From: Cellulomonas humilata
Lineage (GTDB): Bacteria; Actinomycetota; Actinomycetes; Actinomycetales; Cellulomonadaceae
Reading direction: 5' to 3'
Assembly (NCBI RefSeq): GCF_030814415.1
Contig: NZ_JAUSVB010000001.1
Coordinates: forward strand, 248,001 to 312,000
DNA length: 64,000 nucleotides
Shown: piece after piece, positions 26,613-34,014 of the stretch
How positions within the stretch are numbered: position 1 is the first letter of the stretch
How the letters are laid out: each line of letters begins with the position of its first letter
The notes under the pieces: generated by a model
What the model saw: the letters and a program-made list of their open reading frames with translations, nothing else
Told to the model about the DNA's origin: nothing
The model's database searches: none
Program-made: the position numbers and the translations under genes

Positions 26613-27041
26613 ATGTGGAGCGTAACGTTCGACTGTGCGAGCCCGGCGGTGATGGCCCGGTTCTGGGGTCCGGCACTGGGCTACGTCACTCCGCCCCCGC
26701 CCGACGGGTTCGCGACCTGGGAGGCCTGGGCCCGTCACCACGAGGTGCCCGACGACGAGCTGGACGACGGCGCCTACCTGGCGGACCCCGCCGGGGTGCT
26801 GCCGTCGCTCTCCTTCCTCAAGGTCCCCGAGGGCAAGGTGGTCAAGAACCGGCTGCACCTCGACCTCAAGGTGTCCGGCGGGCGATCGGTGCCGCAGGAC
26901 GAGCGTGAGGCCCTGATCCGCGCCACTGTCGACCGGCTGACTGCCGCAGGCGCCGCCGTGCTCGCCGAGCACCCTGGGCGAGACGGGCTCGACCACGTCG
27001 TGCTGGCGGACCCCGAGGGCAACGAGTTCTGCGTGGTCTGA
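26613..27041 (+). CDS. VOC (glyoxalase/dioxygenase-like) protein
   Basis: A 142-residue single-chain VOC-fold protein: SVTFDCASPAVMARFWGPALGY opens the first beta-alpha-beta unit, NRLHLDLKV gives the central strand and DPEGNEFCVV closes the domain. This glyoxalase_6-like group often binds a small molecule or a metal ion; the function is not clear. Two nt after the SIP stop, so cotranscribed. Confidence 0.85.
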   Translation: MWSVTFDCASPAVMARFWGPALGYVTPPPPDGFATWEAWARHHEVPDDELDDGAYLADPAGVLPSLSFLKVPEGKVVKNRLHLDLKVSGGRSVPQDEREALIRATVDRLTAAGAAVLAEHPGRDGLDHVVLADPEGNEFCVV

Positions 27042-27148
27042 CCCCAGGGGTCCCTGACGACCGCTCTGGGGGGCTCCCCCGAGGCGACGGGCTGAGCCGG
27101 GAGGCGACGGTGGCTGCTCGAGCCGGTCGTCTGCAGGGGGTGGGGGTC

Positions 27149-27472
27149 ATGCCGACCTCCACTGTGCTCCTGACCGAGGGCATCGGGTTCGTGGCGTCCG
27201 TCGTCTCGCTCGTCCTGTGGTGGCCGCAGGCCGCGCGCGTGTGGCGGCACCGGCACGACGGCGGTCAGCTCGGTGGCGTGTCGATCTCGACCCAGGTGCT
27301 GCTCCTGGTCAACGCCGCTCTGTGGGGTGCGTACGCGGTGGTCACCGGATCGTTCTGGGTCGGCGCCCCGGGCATGGTCAACGTGCCGCTCGCGCTGGTG
27401 ACGATCGCGCTGCTGCGCCGGGCGCGCGGCTCCGGAGCACGGGTAAGCGCTGCCCCGAAAGCCCGCGCCTAA
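27149..27472 (+). CDS. SemiSWEET/PQ-loop family membrane protein
   Basis: A 107-residue protein with three membrane helices (about residues 12-30, 47-68 and 75-93). The first holds the WWPQAARVWR PQ-motif, typical of bacterial SemiSWEET sugar carriers that work as dimers. VSISTQVLLLVNAALWGAYA follows. ATG 27149 has a G-rich site just upstream. A LacI-type operator and an arabinanase gene follow, so a sugar-related role is plausible. It is an inference. Confidence 0.75.
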   Translation: MPTSTVLLTEGIGFVASVVSLVLWWPQAARVWRHRHDGGQLGGVSISTQVLLLVNAALWGAYAVVTGSFWVGAPGMVNVPLALVTIALLRRARGSGARVSAAPKARA

Positions 27473-27501
27473 CCGCTTCACGTCTTGCCGTGGCTTTCGG
27501 G
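27454..27501 (+). terminator. Possible terminator of the SemiSWEET gene
   Basis: A 10-bp stem (27454-27463 with 27492-27501) encloses a long 28-nt loop and starts within the last codons. Weaker than others in the window because of the loop. Confidence 0.45.
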
Positions 27502-27509
27502 AGGCGCGA

Positions 27510-27523
27510 TGTTAGCGCTCACA
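27510..27523. promoter_or_regulatory. LacI-family operator upstream of the arabinanase gene
   Basis: TGTTAGCGCTCACA is a near-perfect 14-bp palindrome with the AGCGCT core used by many LacI-type sugar repressors. It lies 88 bp before the arabinanase ATG. A weaker AGCGCT site occurs 68 bp upstream at 27446-27451. No LacI gene is in the window. Confidence 0.7.
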
Positions 27524-27610
27524 CGGCCTCTCGACGGCGCCGTGCGTCCGTGCGGGTGCGCCGCGCTCCCGGGGGACGAGCCGTCACGACGACGTCACGG
27601 AGGAACCACC

Positions 27611-28975
27611 ATGACCCGAGCACGAACCCGCAGACGGTTCGCCGCCCTCACAGCGGTTGCGAGCCTGGTCGCCGGGGTGACCCTCACGACCCTCGCGCCA
27701 GCCGCGCAGGCTGCGGCACCACCGCTGGTGTCCGCGCAGTCGGGGCGGTGTCTGGACGTCAACGGGAACGACGCCACGCCGGGCGCCGGCATCCAGATCT
27801 GGGACTGCAACGGCGTCGCGGGGCAGGGCTGGACGCTCACGTCGTCCGGCGAGCTGCGCACGTTCGACGGCACCCGCTGCCTCGACGCGCTCAACTGGGG
27901 CACGACCGCCGGCACCAAGCTCATCTCGTGGAGCTGCACCGGCGGCGCCAACCAGCGATTCGCCTGGGGCGCGAACGGCTCGCTGGTCCACCAGCAGTCC
28001 AAGCTGTGCGTCGACGTGACCAGTTCGCGCACCGCCAACGGCACCCCCGTCGCGCTCTGGACCTGCAACGGTCGCGACAACCAGCGCTGGTCGGTGCCGT
28101 CGTCCTACCCCGGCCCCGGGAACATCACCGGCGCCACCTGGGCCCACGACCCGACCGTCGTGAAGCGTCCCGACGGCTCGTACCTCGTCGCGACGACGGG
28201 CCGCGGCATCCCGCTCAAGACGTCGTCGGACCGCACGGCGTGGAGCGACGTCGGCGCCGCGTTCCCGAACGGCACCCCGTGGACGGCGAGCTACACCACC
28301 GGTGACCTGTGGGCGCCGGACCTGTCGTACCGCAACGGCCAGTACTACCTGTACTACTCGGCCTCGACGTTCGGCAGCATGAACTCGGCGATCTTCCTGG
28401 CCACCAGCCCGAGCGGGAACGCCGGCACGTGGACCAACCGTGGGCTGGTGGTGAGCACCACGAGCTCCAGCAACTACAACGCGATCGACCCCGACCTCGT
28501 CGTCGACGAGCAGGGCCGGTGGTACCTGAGCTTCGGGTCGTTCTGGTCGGGGATCAAGGTCATCGCGATCGACCCGACGACCGGGCTGCGCTCGGGGAGC
28601 TCGTTGACGTCGGTCGCGACGCGCAGCGCGGGCATCGAGGCGCCGGACGTCTACTTCCACGGCGGCTACTACTACCTGTTCGTCTCGTTCGACGCGTGCT
28701 GCAAGGGCGCGGCAAGCACGTACCGGATCGCGGTCGGGCGCTCGACCTCGGTGACCGGGCCGTACGTGGACCGCAACGGCACCGCGATGACGAGCGGGGG
28801 CGGCACGCAGATCCTCGCGGGGCACGGATCCATCCACGGGCCGGGGCACTCCGCGACCCTGGCCGACGGGGACGGGACCATCCTCTTCTACCACTACTAC
28901 ACCGACGCAGGGGATGCGCGGCTCGGCATCAACCGGCTGAGCTGGGACTCGGCGGGCTGGCCGGTCGTCAGCTGA
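27611..28975 (+). CDS. Secreted endo-arabinanase: ricin-type CBM13 + GH43
   Basis: A 454-residue secreted enzyme. A signal peptide (cleavage after about AQA, residue 34) leads to a ricin B-type beta-trefoil (about 37-163, repeats such as CLDVNGNDAT and NQRFAWG/NQRWSV). The GH43 five-bladed domain runs from about 170 to the end, with D near 180 (AHDPTVV), D near 292 (AIDPDLV) and E near 342 (IEAPDVY) as the catalytic set. The expected activity is hydrolysis of alpha-1,5-arabinan. The trefoil at the N-terminus is less common than at the C-terminus. GGAGGAACCACC precedes ATG 27611. Likely controlled by the LacI-type operator. Confidence 0.93.
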   Translation: MTRARTRRRFAALTAVASLVAGVTLTTLAPAAQAAAPPLVSAQSGRCLDVNGNDATPGAGIQIWDCNGVAGQGWTLTSSGELRTFDGTRCLDALNWGTTAGTKLISWSCTGGANQRFAWGANGSLVHQQSKLCVDVTSSRTANGTPVALWTCNGRDNQRWSVPSSYPGPGNITGATWAHDPTVVKRPDGSYLVATTGRGIPLKTSSDRTAWSDVGAAFPNGTPWTASYTTGDLWAPDLSYRNGQYYLYYSASTFGSMNSAIFLATSPSGNAGTWTNRGLVVSTTSSSNYNAIDPDLVVDEQGRWYLSFGSFWSGIKVIAIDPTTGLRSGSSLTSVATRSAGIEAPDVYFHGGYYYLFVSFDACCKGAASTYRIAVGRSTSVTGPYVDRNGTAMTSGGGTQILAGHGSIHGPGHSATLADGDGTILFYHYYTDAGDARLGINRLSWDSAGWPVVS

Positions 28976-29011
28976 CCATCAGGGGCCCAGGGGCGCCGAC
29001 CGGCGAGAACG

Positions 29012-29085
29012 TGCCCCCGCCGGGGTTCGAACCCGGACTGTGCCGGGTTTAAGCCGGCTGCCTCTGCCAGTTGGGCTACGGGGGC
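29012..29085 (-). tRNA. tRNA-like gene, anticodon UAA, short (type I) variable loop
   Basis: A full cloverleaf on the minus strand: acceptor GCCCCCG/CGGGGGC (7 bp, 29085-29079 with 29019-29013), U8 A9, D-arm with GG in the loop, anticodon stem GCCGG/CCGGC, loop CUUAAAC (anticodon UAA, 29052-29050), variable loop ACAGU (5 nt), T-stem CCGGG/CCCGG with loop UUCGAAC, discriminator A73. CCA is not encoded. UAA reads the leucine codon UUA, but tRNA-Leu normally has a long variable arm, which is missing here. Thus the amino-acid identity is open. It is possibly Leu by anticodon, possibly a non-canonical tRNA-like molecule. Confidence 0.8.
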
Positions 29086-29112
29086 TGCGGGCCATCCTGC
29101 CAGCCACCCAAC

Positions 29113-29151
29113 ACGCGAGCCCCCGACCCGCGTGGGGTCGAGGGCTCGCGT
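29113..29151 (-). terminator. Terminator of the NDH-2 gene
   Basis: A 17-bp stem with one mismatch (29113-29129 with 29135-29151) and a GCGTG loop starts 10 bp after the NDH-2 stop on the minus strand. Confidence 0.75.
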
Positions 29152-29160
29152 CGGGACTGG

Positions 29161-30657
29161 TCAGGCGGTCTTCGCGCCCCTGGCTGCCTTCTTGGCGGCA
29201 GGCGACCCCGGCTCCGCCTTCGACGCGGGCAGCGCGGGATCGGCCTCGCCCGGCTCGACGGCGCGCGGCTTGGCCGGCACCGACGCGGCACGGAACTCGG
29301 CGCGCGGGTCGTGCAGGCTGCCCAGCGCGACGACCTCACGGCGCAGCAGCAGCGCACCGGTCCAGCCGGCCGCGATGCGGATCTTGCGGTTCCAGGTGGG
29401 CATGGCAGCCACGTGGTACGTGCGGTGCAGGACCCACGCGAGGAAGCCACGCACCTTGATGCGGCCGAACATCTGCGCGACGCCCTTGTACATCCCGAGC
29501 GACGCGACGGCGCCGATGTTCTTGTGCTTGTACTCGGTCACCTCGGCCGACCGCAGGACCCGCGCCAGGTTGTCGCCCAGGTGGTTCCCCTCGCGCAGCG
29601 CGTGCTGGGCGTTCGGGGGGCAGAACTGCCCCGGGTTGTACAGGTCCGGGACCGCCGCGCAGTCACCGGCGGCGTACGCGTCGGCCACGACCGTGCCCTC
29701 GGCGTCGATGATCTGGAGGGCCGCGTTGCAGGTGACCCGACCCATCTTGTCCAGCGGCAGGTCCGAGTCCTGCAGGACCGGGTTGGCCTTCACGCCGGCG
29801 GTCCAGACGATGGTCTCGGCGTCGAACTCCATCTTGTTCGAGAGCACCACGTGACCGTCGACGCAGCTGTTCAGGAAGGTGGACAGGTGGATCTCGATCT
29901 GCCGCTTGCGCAGCTGCTCGAGGGTGTACCCGCCGAGCTCCTCGCTGACCTCGGGCAGGATGCGCGGCGAGCCCTCGACCAGGACGAAGCGCAGCTCCTC
30001 CTGCTCGATGGCCTTGTAGTACTTCACCGCGGCGCGGGCCATGTCCTCGACCTCGCCGAGCGCCTCGATGCCGGCGAACCCGCCGCCCACGAAGACGAAC
30101 GTGAGCATGCGCTTGCGCAGCTCCGGGTCCCAGGTGCTGGCCGCGAGGTCGATCCGGTTGAGCACGTGGTTGCGGACCGCGATGGCCTCTTCGACGTTCT
30201 TGAAGCCGATGCCCTGCTCCGCGAGCCCGGGGATGGGCAGCGTGCGGGCGACCGAGCCGAGGCCGACGACCAGGTGGTCGTAGGTGATCCAGTATGGGTC
30301 GCCCTCCTCGGGCGTGATCTGGACCGTGCGGCCGGCGTGGTTGATCTCGCTGACCTTGCCCTGCAGCACGTCCACGCCCTTGAGGGCGCGGCGGTGCGGG
30401 GCGACGATGTTGCGGGGGTCGATGGACCCGGCCGCGGCCTCGGGCAGGAACGGCGCGTACGTCATGTACGGGCGGGGGTCGACGACGACGATGGCCGCCT
30501 CCCGCTTGCCGAGCCGCTTGCGCAGCCGGCGCGCCGTGTACAGGCCGACCGTGCCGCCGCCGAGGATCACGACACGTGGCACCTTGCGCGGCTTGCCCGG
30601 ACGGGCCGCCGCAACCGTGCTGGTCGTGGTGGCGACATCGGAGACAGGGGTAGGCAT
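29161..30657 (-). CDS. ndh: Type II NADH dehydrogenase (NDH-2)
   Basis: A 498-residue flavoprotein that passes electrons from NADH to quinone at the membrane without pumping protons. FAD motif VVILGGGTVGLYTA near residue 30, NADH-binding FVFVGGGFAGIEALGE near 190 and the late AYAAGDCAAVPD are clear. The C-terminal amphipathic part (WVLHRTYHVAAMPTWNRKIR) is the usual membrane anchor. An Ala/Pro/Lys-rich tail of about 45 residues is added. ATG 30657 has a GAGG site. Monocistronic. Confidence 0.94.
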   Translation of the reverse strand: MPTPVSDVATTTSTVAAARPGKPRKVPRVVILGGGTVGLYTARRLRKRLGKREAAIVVVDPRPYMTYAPFLPEAAAGSIDPRNIVAPHRRALKGVDVLQGKVSEINHAGRTVQITPEEGDPYWITYDHLVVGLGSVARTLPIPGLAEQGIGFKNVEEAIAVRNHVLNRIDLAASTWDPELRKRMLTFVFVGGGFAGIEALGEVEDMARAAVKYYKAIEQEELRFVLVEGSPRILPEVSEELGGYTLEQLRKRQIEIHLSTFLNSCVDGHVVLSNKMEFDAETIVWTAGVKANPVLQDSDLPLDKMGRVTCNAALQIIDAEGTVVADAYAAGDCAAVPDLYNPGQFCPPNAQHALREGNHLGDNLARVLRSAEVTEYKHKNIGAVASLGMYKGVAQMFGRIKVRGFLAWVLHRTYHVAAMPTWNRKIRIAAGWTGALLLRREVVALGSLHDPRAEFRAASVPAKPRAVEPGEADPALPASKAEPGSPAAKKAARGAKTA

Positions 30658-30727
30658 GCCTCAACGGTAACGGCGCAGGGGGGTGAATGCCCCACGGGAA
30701 GCCGGTGATCATGCGCACAGTGGGAAC

Positions 30728-32200
30728 TCAGGAACGCGTCACCGCGTTCGCGCGGACCACCGACGAGTACCACTCCGCGCTCGCCTTGGGCGTCCGCTCC
30801 TGGGTCTCGAAGTCCACGTGCACCAGCCCCCAGCGCTGGCTCATCCCCTCGGCCCACTCGAAGTTGTCCAGCAGCGACCACGCGTAGTAGCCGACGAGCC
30901 GGACCCCGTCGTCGATCGCCCGCGCGGCCTGCTGCAGGTGGGCGCGCAGGAACTCCAGCCGCTCCGGGTCGTCGGTGGTGCCCTCGGACGTCGGGTCCGG
31001 GATGCCGTTCTCCGTGATGACGAGCGGGGGTGCGCCCGGGTAGTCGATGAGCAGGTCCATCAGCAGGTCGTACAGGCCCTCGGGATGCACCTGCTGCCAC
31101 ACCGCGGTCGACGTCGGGTACACCTCGACCTGGTTGCCCAGCTCGTCGACCCCGGTCACGCCGTAGTACTGCACGGCCAGCACGTCCAGGGGTGCGCTGA
31201 TGACCTCGAGGTCACCGTCCAGGACGAGCTCCTGGAACGCATCGGCGTCCGCCGGCAGCTGCCCCGGCTCGGACCCGATCGCGTCCGACGGGTAGCGCCC
31301 CAGCAGGACCGGGTCGAGGAACATCCGGTTCTCGACCGCGTCGGTGTGCACCGCTGCCGGGTCCGCCTCGCGGCTCGTCGGGTAGACGGGCAGCAGGTTC
31401 AGCGCGATGCCGATCTCCCCCGCGGCGCCGCTCGCCCGGAACGCCTCGACCGCCCGGCCGTGCCCCAGCAGCTGGTGATGGATCGCGGCGGCGGCCTGGT
31501 CGACGTCGCTGATCCCGGGGGCGTGCGCCCCCCACCGGTACCCGACGTAGGCGGTCGTCTTGGGCTCGTTGATCGTCAGCCACGTGGCGTCGACGTCCCG
31601 CAGCGCCTCGAACATGATCGCCGCGTACTCCCCGAACCGGTCCGCCGTCTCGCGCACCGCCCAGCCGCCGGCGTCCTGCAGCGGCTGCGGGAGGTCCCAG
31701 TGGTAGAGCGTGATCGCGGGGTGGATCCCCCGCGCCAGCAGCCCGTCAACCAGCCGCCGGTAGAAGTCGACCCCGGCCTGGTTGACGTCGCCGGAGCCCG
31801 TCGGCTGGATGCGCGGCCACGCCACCGAGAACCGGTAGGCGGCCAGCCCGAGGTCCGCGATCAGGTCGAGGTCCGACTCCCACAGTCGGTAGTGGTCGGC
31901 CGCCGGGTCGCCCGTCGACCCGTCGTGGATCCGCCCCGGCGTCGCCGCGAAGGTGTCCCAGATCGACGGCCCGCGCCCGTCCGCCGTCGTCGAGCCCTCG
32001 ACCTGGAACGCCGACGTCGCCGCGCCCCACACGAACCCCGCGGGGAACTGCATGGGGTCGGCGGGCGGCTGCCACCCGTGCGCTGTGGGCGTCGGCGTCG
32101 CGGTCACCGTCCCGTCGGACGTGCAGGCCGCGAGCACTCCGGCGACCGAGACGCCGGCACCCAGCTGCAGGACCGTGCGGCGGTTCAGCTGAGCGGGCAT
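30728..32200 (-). CDS. Exported GH1 beta-glucosidase lipoprotein
   Basis: A 490-residue family-1 glycoside hydrolase. The acid/base Glu is in TINEPK and the nucleophile Glu in VITENG; the sugar-binding FVWGAATSAFQVEG and GRGPSIWDTF are present. Most GH1 enzymes are cytoplasmic, but this one has a Tat-like signal (NRRTVLQLG) ending in lipobox LAAC (C26), followed by a Thr/Pro linker, so it is anchored outside the cell. ATG 32200 follows GAGGAGAGG, and a CebR/CelR-like operator is 20 bp upstream. It probably cleaves cellobiose or similar oligosaccharides at the surface. Confidence 0.92.
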   Translation of the reverse strand: MPAQLNRRTVLQLGAGVSVAGVLAACTSDGTVTATPTPTAHGWQPPADPMQFPAGFVWGAATSAFQVEGSTTADGRGPSIWDTFAATPGRIHDGSTGDPAADHYRLWESDLDLIADLGLAAYRFSVAWPRIQPTGSGDVNQAGVDFYRRLVDGLLARGIHPAITLYHWDLPQPLQDAGGWAVRETADRFGEYAAIMFEALRDVDATWLTINEPKTTAYVGYRWGAHAPGISDVDQAAAAIHHQLLGHGRAVEAFRASGAAGEIGIALNLLPVYPTSREADPAAVHTDAVENRMFLDPVLLGRYPSDAIGSEPGQLPADADAFQELVLDGDLEVISAPLDVLAVQYYGVTGVDELGNQVEVYPTSTAVWQQVHPEGLYDLLMDLLIDYPGAPPLVITENGIPDPTSEGTTDDPERLEFLRAHLQQAARAIDDGVRLVGYYAWSLLDNFEWAEGMSQRWGLVHVDFETQERTPKASAEWYSSVVRANAVTRS

Positions 32201-32219
32201 GCCTCTCCTCGTCGAGTGG

Positions 32220-32233
32220 TGGGAGCGTTCCCA
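32220..32233. promoter_or_regulatory. CebR/CelR-like operator in front of the GH1 gene
   Basis: TGGGAGCGTTCCCA differs at one position from TGGGAGCGCTCCCA, the palindrome bound by CebR/CelR LacI-type cellobiose repressors of Streptomyces and Thermobifida. It sits between the GH1 start and its promoter region. Cello-oligosaccharide control of the gene is expected. Confidence 0.75.
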
Positions 32234-32296
32234 CCGCCCATTCTCGCAGCCCGAGCCCGTCGGCGGCACCCGTTTCGGGGGTGCCGCCGACGCGGG

Positions 32297-33412
32297 TCAC
32301 GGCGTGCTGGTCGGCGACGGCGACGGGGCCGGGCCGTCCGCGCCGATGGCTGCCTCCGGGGGATCGTCGAGCGCCGGCGCCTTCGCGAACGGCCACGGCG
32401 GTGTCGCCGCGCTGGATCCCGCCGGCAGCACCTGCAGACCCTCGTCGTCGTAGGTGAACTCGGACGTCGGCGCACCCTGCAGCGGGTAGACGTTCCAGCG
32501 GGCGCGATTGTCCGAGTCCACGCGGCTCACGAACGACCACGGCTCCGTGGCCTCGGGGAACCAGTACTGGTCGAAGCCGTTGTCGAACGTCGTGCGCACC
32601 GGACGGCCACGGTCGTCGTAGACCTGCACGTCGGTCAGCGGGTTGCCGTCCGCGTCGTAGACGAACAGGTTGCTCACCTGGATGCCGTCCACGACGACCC
32701 CGTCGACCGCCTTGTCCTGGATGATCGTCTGGGTGTCGAAGCCACCGAGGTTGCCCGCCTGATAGGCGTCGTAGATGCGGTCGCGGTCGTCGAGCTGGTC
32801 CTGCACCGATCCCAGCAGCGGCAGCACCGCGACGACGGCCACGGCGTTGGCGGTCAGCGCGACCCACGCCACCCGGCGCGACTGGAACCACGCCCCGCGG
32901 CCCCACTGCACGCTCAGGACCACGCAGCCCACCAGCACCAGGAGCGCCGCGAGGTTCCGTGGGAGCCACCCCGACACCCCGGCCATCATCGCGACCAGCT
33001 GGTAGGCGACCCACCCGCGCAGCAGCCACCAGACCGGCCGCAGGGCGACCAGGAAGGCCTCGACGGGGGCCCACCACGTCAGCGCCCGCAGCCGCCGCAG
33101 GACCCAGCGACCGAACCGGCGGCTGTCGTCCACCGGGTCGCTCAACCGCACCCGTCGCCCGGGAGCCGTCGCCGGCGCCAGCCCCGCCGCAGCCCGCAGC
33201 TCCGCGGCGTAGTCCTCGGGCGGCCCGAACTGCTCCAGCACCCCGCGACCGTGCGCCACGTGCCGCTCGTCGTCCAGCGCCTCCGCCAGGTCGGCCTCGA
33301 GGTCGTCGGTGAGGTCGTCGACCTGCTCCGGCCCCAGGTCAGCGAGGCCACGACGGACCGCCGCGGCGTACCCGGCGACGTCCAGCGCGTCGGTGGTGTC
33401 CAGCACGCTCAT
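32297..33412 (-). CDS. Membrane protein of a PadR pair (DUF1700-like N-terminus)
   Basis: A 371-residue protein. The first 75 residues are a helical soluble part rich in acidic residues (GLADLGPEQVDDLTDDLEADLAE, LEQFGPPEDYAAELR), like the HAAS/DUF1700 modules linked to PadR regulators. Four membrane helices (about 105-215) follow, then a long extracytoplasmic part with YDADGNPLTDVQVYDD and a Pro/Ser-rich end. Its ATG overlaps the PadR stop by 4 nt, so both are translated together. Members of this kind act as sensors or anti-regulators; the exact job is not known. Confidence 0.75.
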   Translation of the reverse strand: MSVLDTTDALDVAGYAAAVRRGLADLGPEQVDDLTDDLEADLAEALDDERHVAHGRGVLEQFGPPEDYAAELRAAAGLAPATAPGRRVRLSDPVDDSRRFGRWVLRRLRALTWWAPVEAFLVALRPVWWLLRGWVAYQLVAMMAGVSGWLPRNLAALLVLVGCVVLSVQWGRGAWFQSRRVAWVALTANAVAVVAVLPLLGSVQDQLDDRDRIYDAYQAGNLGGFDTQTIIQDKAVDGVVVDGIQVSNLFVYDADGNPLTDVQVYDDRGRPVRTTFDNGFDQYWFPEATEPWSFVSRVDSDNRARWNVYPLQGAPTSEFTYDDEGLQVLPAGSSAATPPWPFAKAPALDDPPEAAIGADGPAPSPSPTSTP

Positions 33413-33738
33413 CGCACGACCTCCGTCTTGAGCAGGCGGCCCATGGTGCCTGCGAACTCCTGCCAGTCCTTGCGCTGCGCCTCGAGCATCGCCCGGCCCT
33501 GCGCGTTGATCCCGTAGTACTTGCGGTGCGGCCCCTCGTCGCTGGGCACCACGTACGACGTCAGGGCTCCCGACGAGTACAGGCGCCGCAGCGTCCCGTA
33601 CACCGACGCGTCCCCGACCTCCTCGATGCCCGCGGCGCGCAGCCGGCGGACGACGTCGTACCCGTACCCGTCCTCGTCGGAGACGACGGCGAGCACCGCC
33701 AGGTCGAGCACGCCCTTGAGCAGCTGTGTGGTGTCCAT
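33409..33738 (-). CDS. PadR-family transcriptional regulator
   Basis: A 109-residue PadR subfamily-2 regulator (single winged helix plus one C-terminal helix): LLKGVLDLAVLAVVSDEDGYGYDVVRRL, then GDASVYGTLRRLYSSGALTSY and the wing PHRKYYGINAQG. ATG 33738 follows CCGGAGGACCC; the frame extends upstream without a ribosome site. First gene of the two-gene unit with the HAAS-like membrane protein; an imperfect palindrome overlaps its promoter. Confidence 0.93.
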   Translation of the reverse strand: MDTTQLLKGVLDLAVLAVVSDEDGYGYDVVRRLRAAGIEEVGDASVYGTLRRLYSSGALTSYVVPSDEGPHRKYYGINAQGRAMLEAQRKDWQEFAGTMGRLLKTEVVR

Positions 33739-33849
33739 GGGTCCTCCGGGGTTCGCGCCCGGCGGCGCCGACCGCCCAGCGGGGCGACCGACGGCACCGG
33801 GCCGGCGAGCTGGTGCGGGAACCCCCTCCGGTTCCCGCAGGCGAGACGC

Positions 33850-33868
33850 TATTACACATTGCGCACTA
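33850..33868 (-). promoter_or_regulatory. Putative PadR operator and -10 of the padR promoter
   Basis: A 19-bp imperfect palindrome (six of nine pairs match) ends on the minus-strand -10 (TAATAG, rc of 33849-33854). A TGGACG -35-like hexamer lies 15 bp before it. Position fits autoregulation; match quality is moderate. Confidence 0.45.
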
Positions 33869-33909
33869 CCGTCCAGACCGCGACAGGGCGTGTCGCCACG
33901 CACCACCCA

Positions 33910-33997
33910 CAACGTCCGAGCACGTGGCTGCCGGAGCGCTCACTTCCTCGGACGTCCGCAGATTCGGTCGTCAGGACGCTCGAACGTGCGGACGTTG
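33910..33997. repeat. 88-bp repeat element, copy 1 (downstream of ppx)
   Basis: Bounded by CAACGTCCG (left) and CGGACGTTG (right), an inverted pair, with TCGGACGTCCGC near the centre. Its interior matches copy 2 (35006-35093) over its full 88 bp with scattered differences. Non-coding; origin unknown. Confidence 0.75.
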
Positions 33998-34014
33998 CGG
34001 TGGATCGGGGCTGG

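Noticed and set aside
29012..29085. tRNA-Lys, because the acceptor and overall form resemble it
   Set aside because: The anticodon loop CUUAAAC places UAA, not CUU or UUU, at 34-36; shifting the stem breaks five base pairs.
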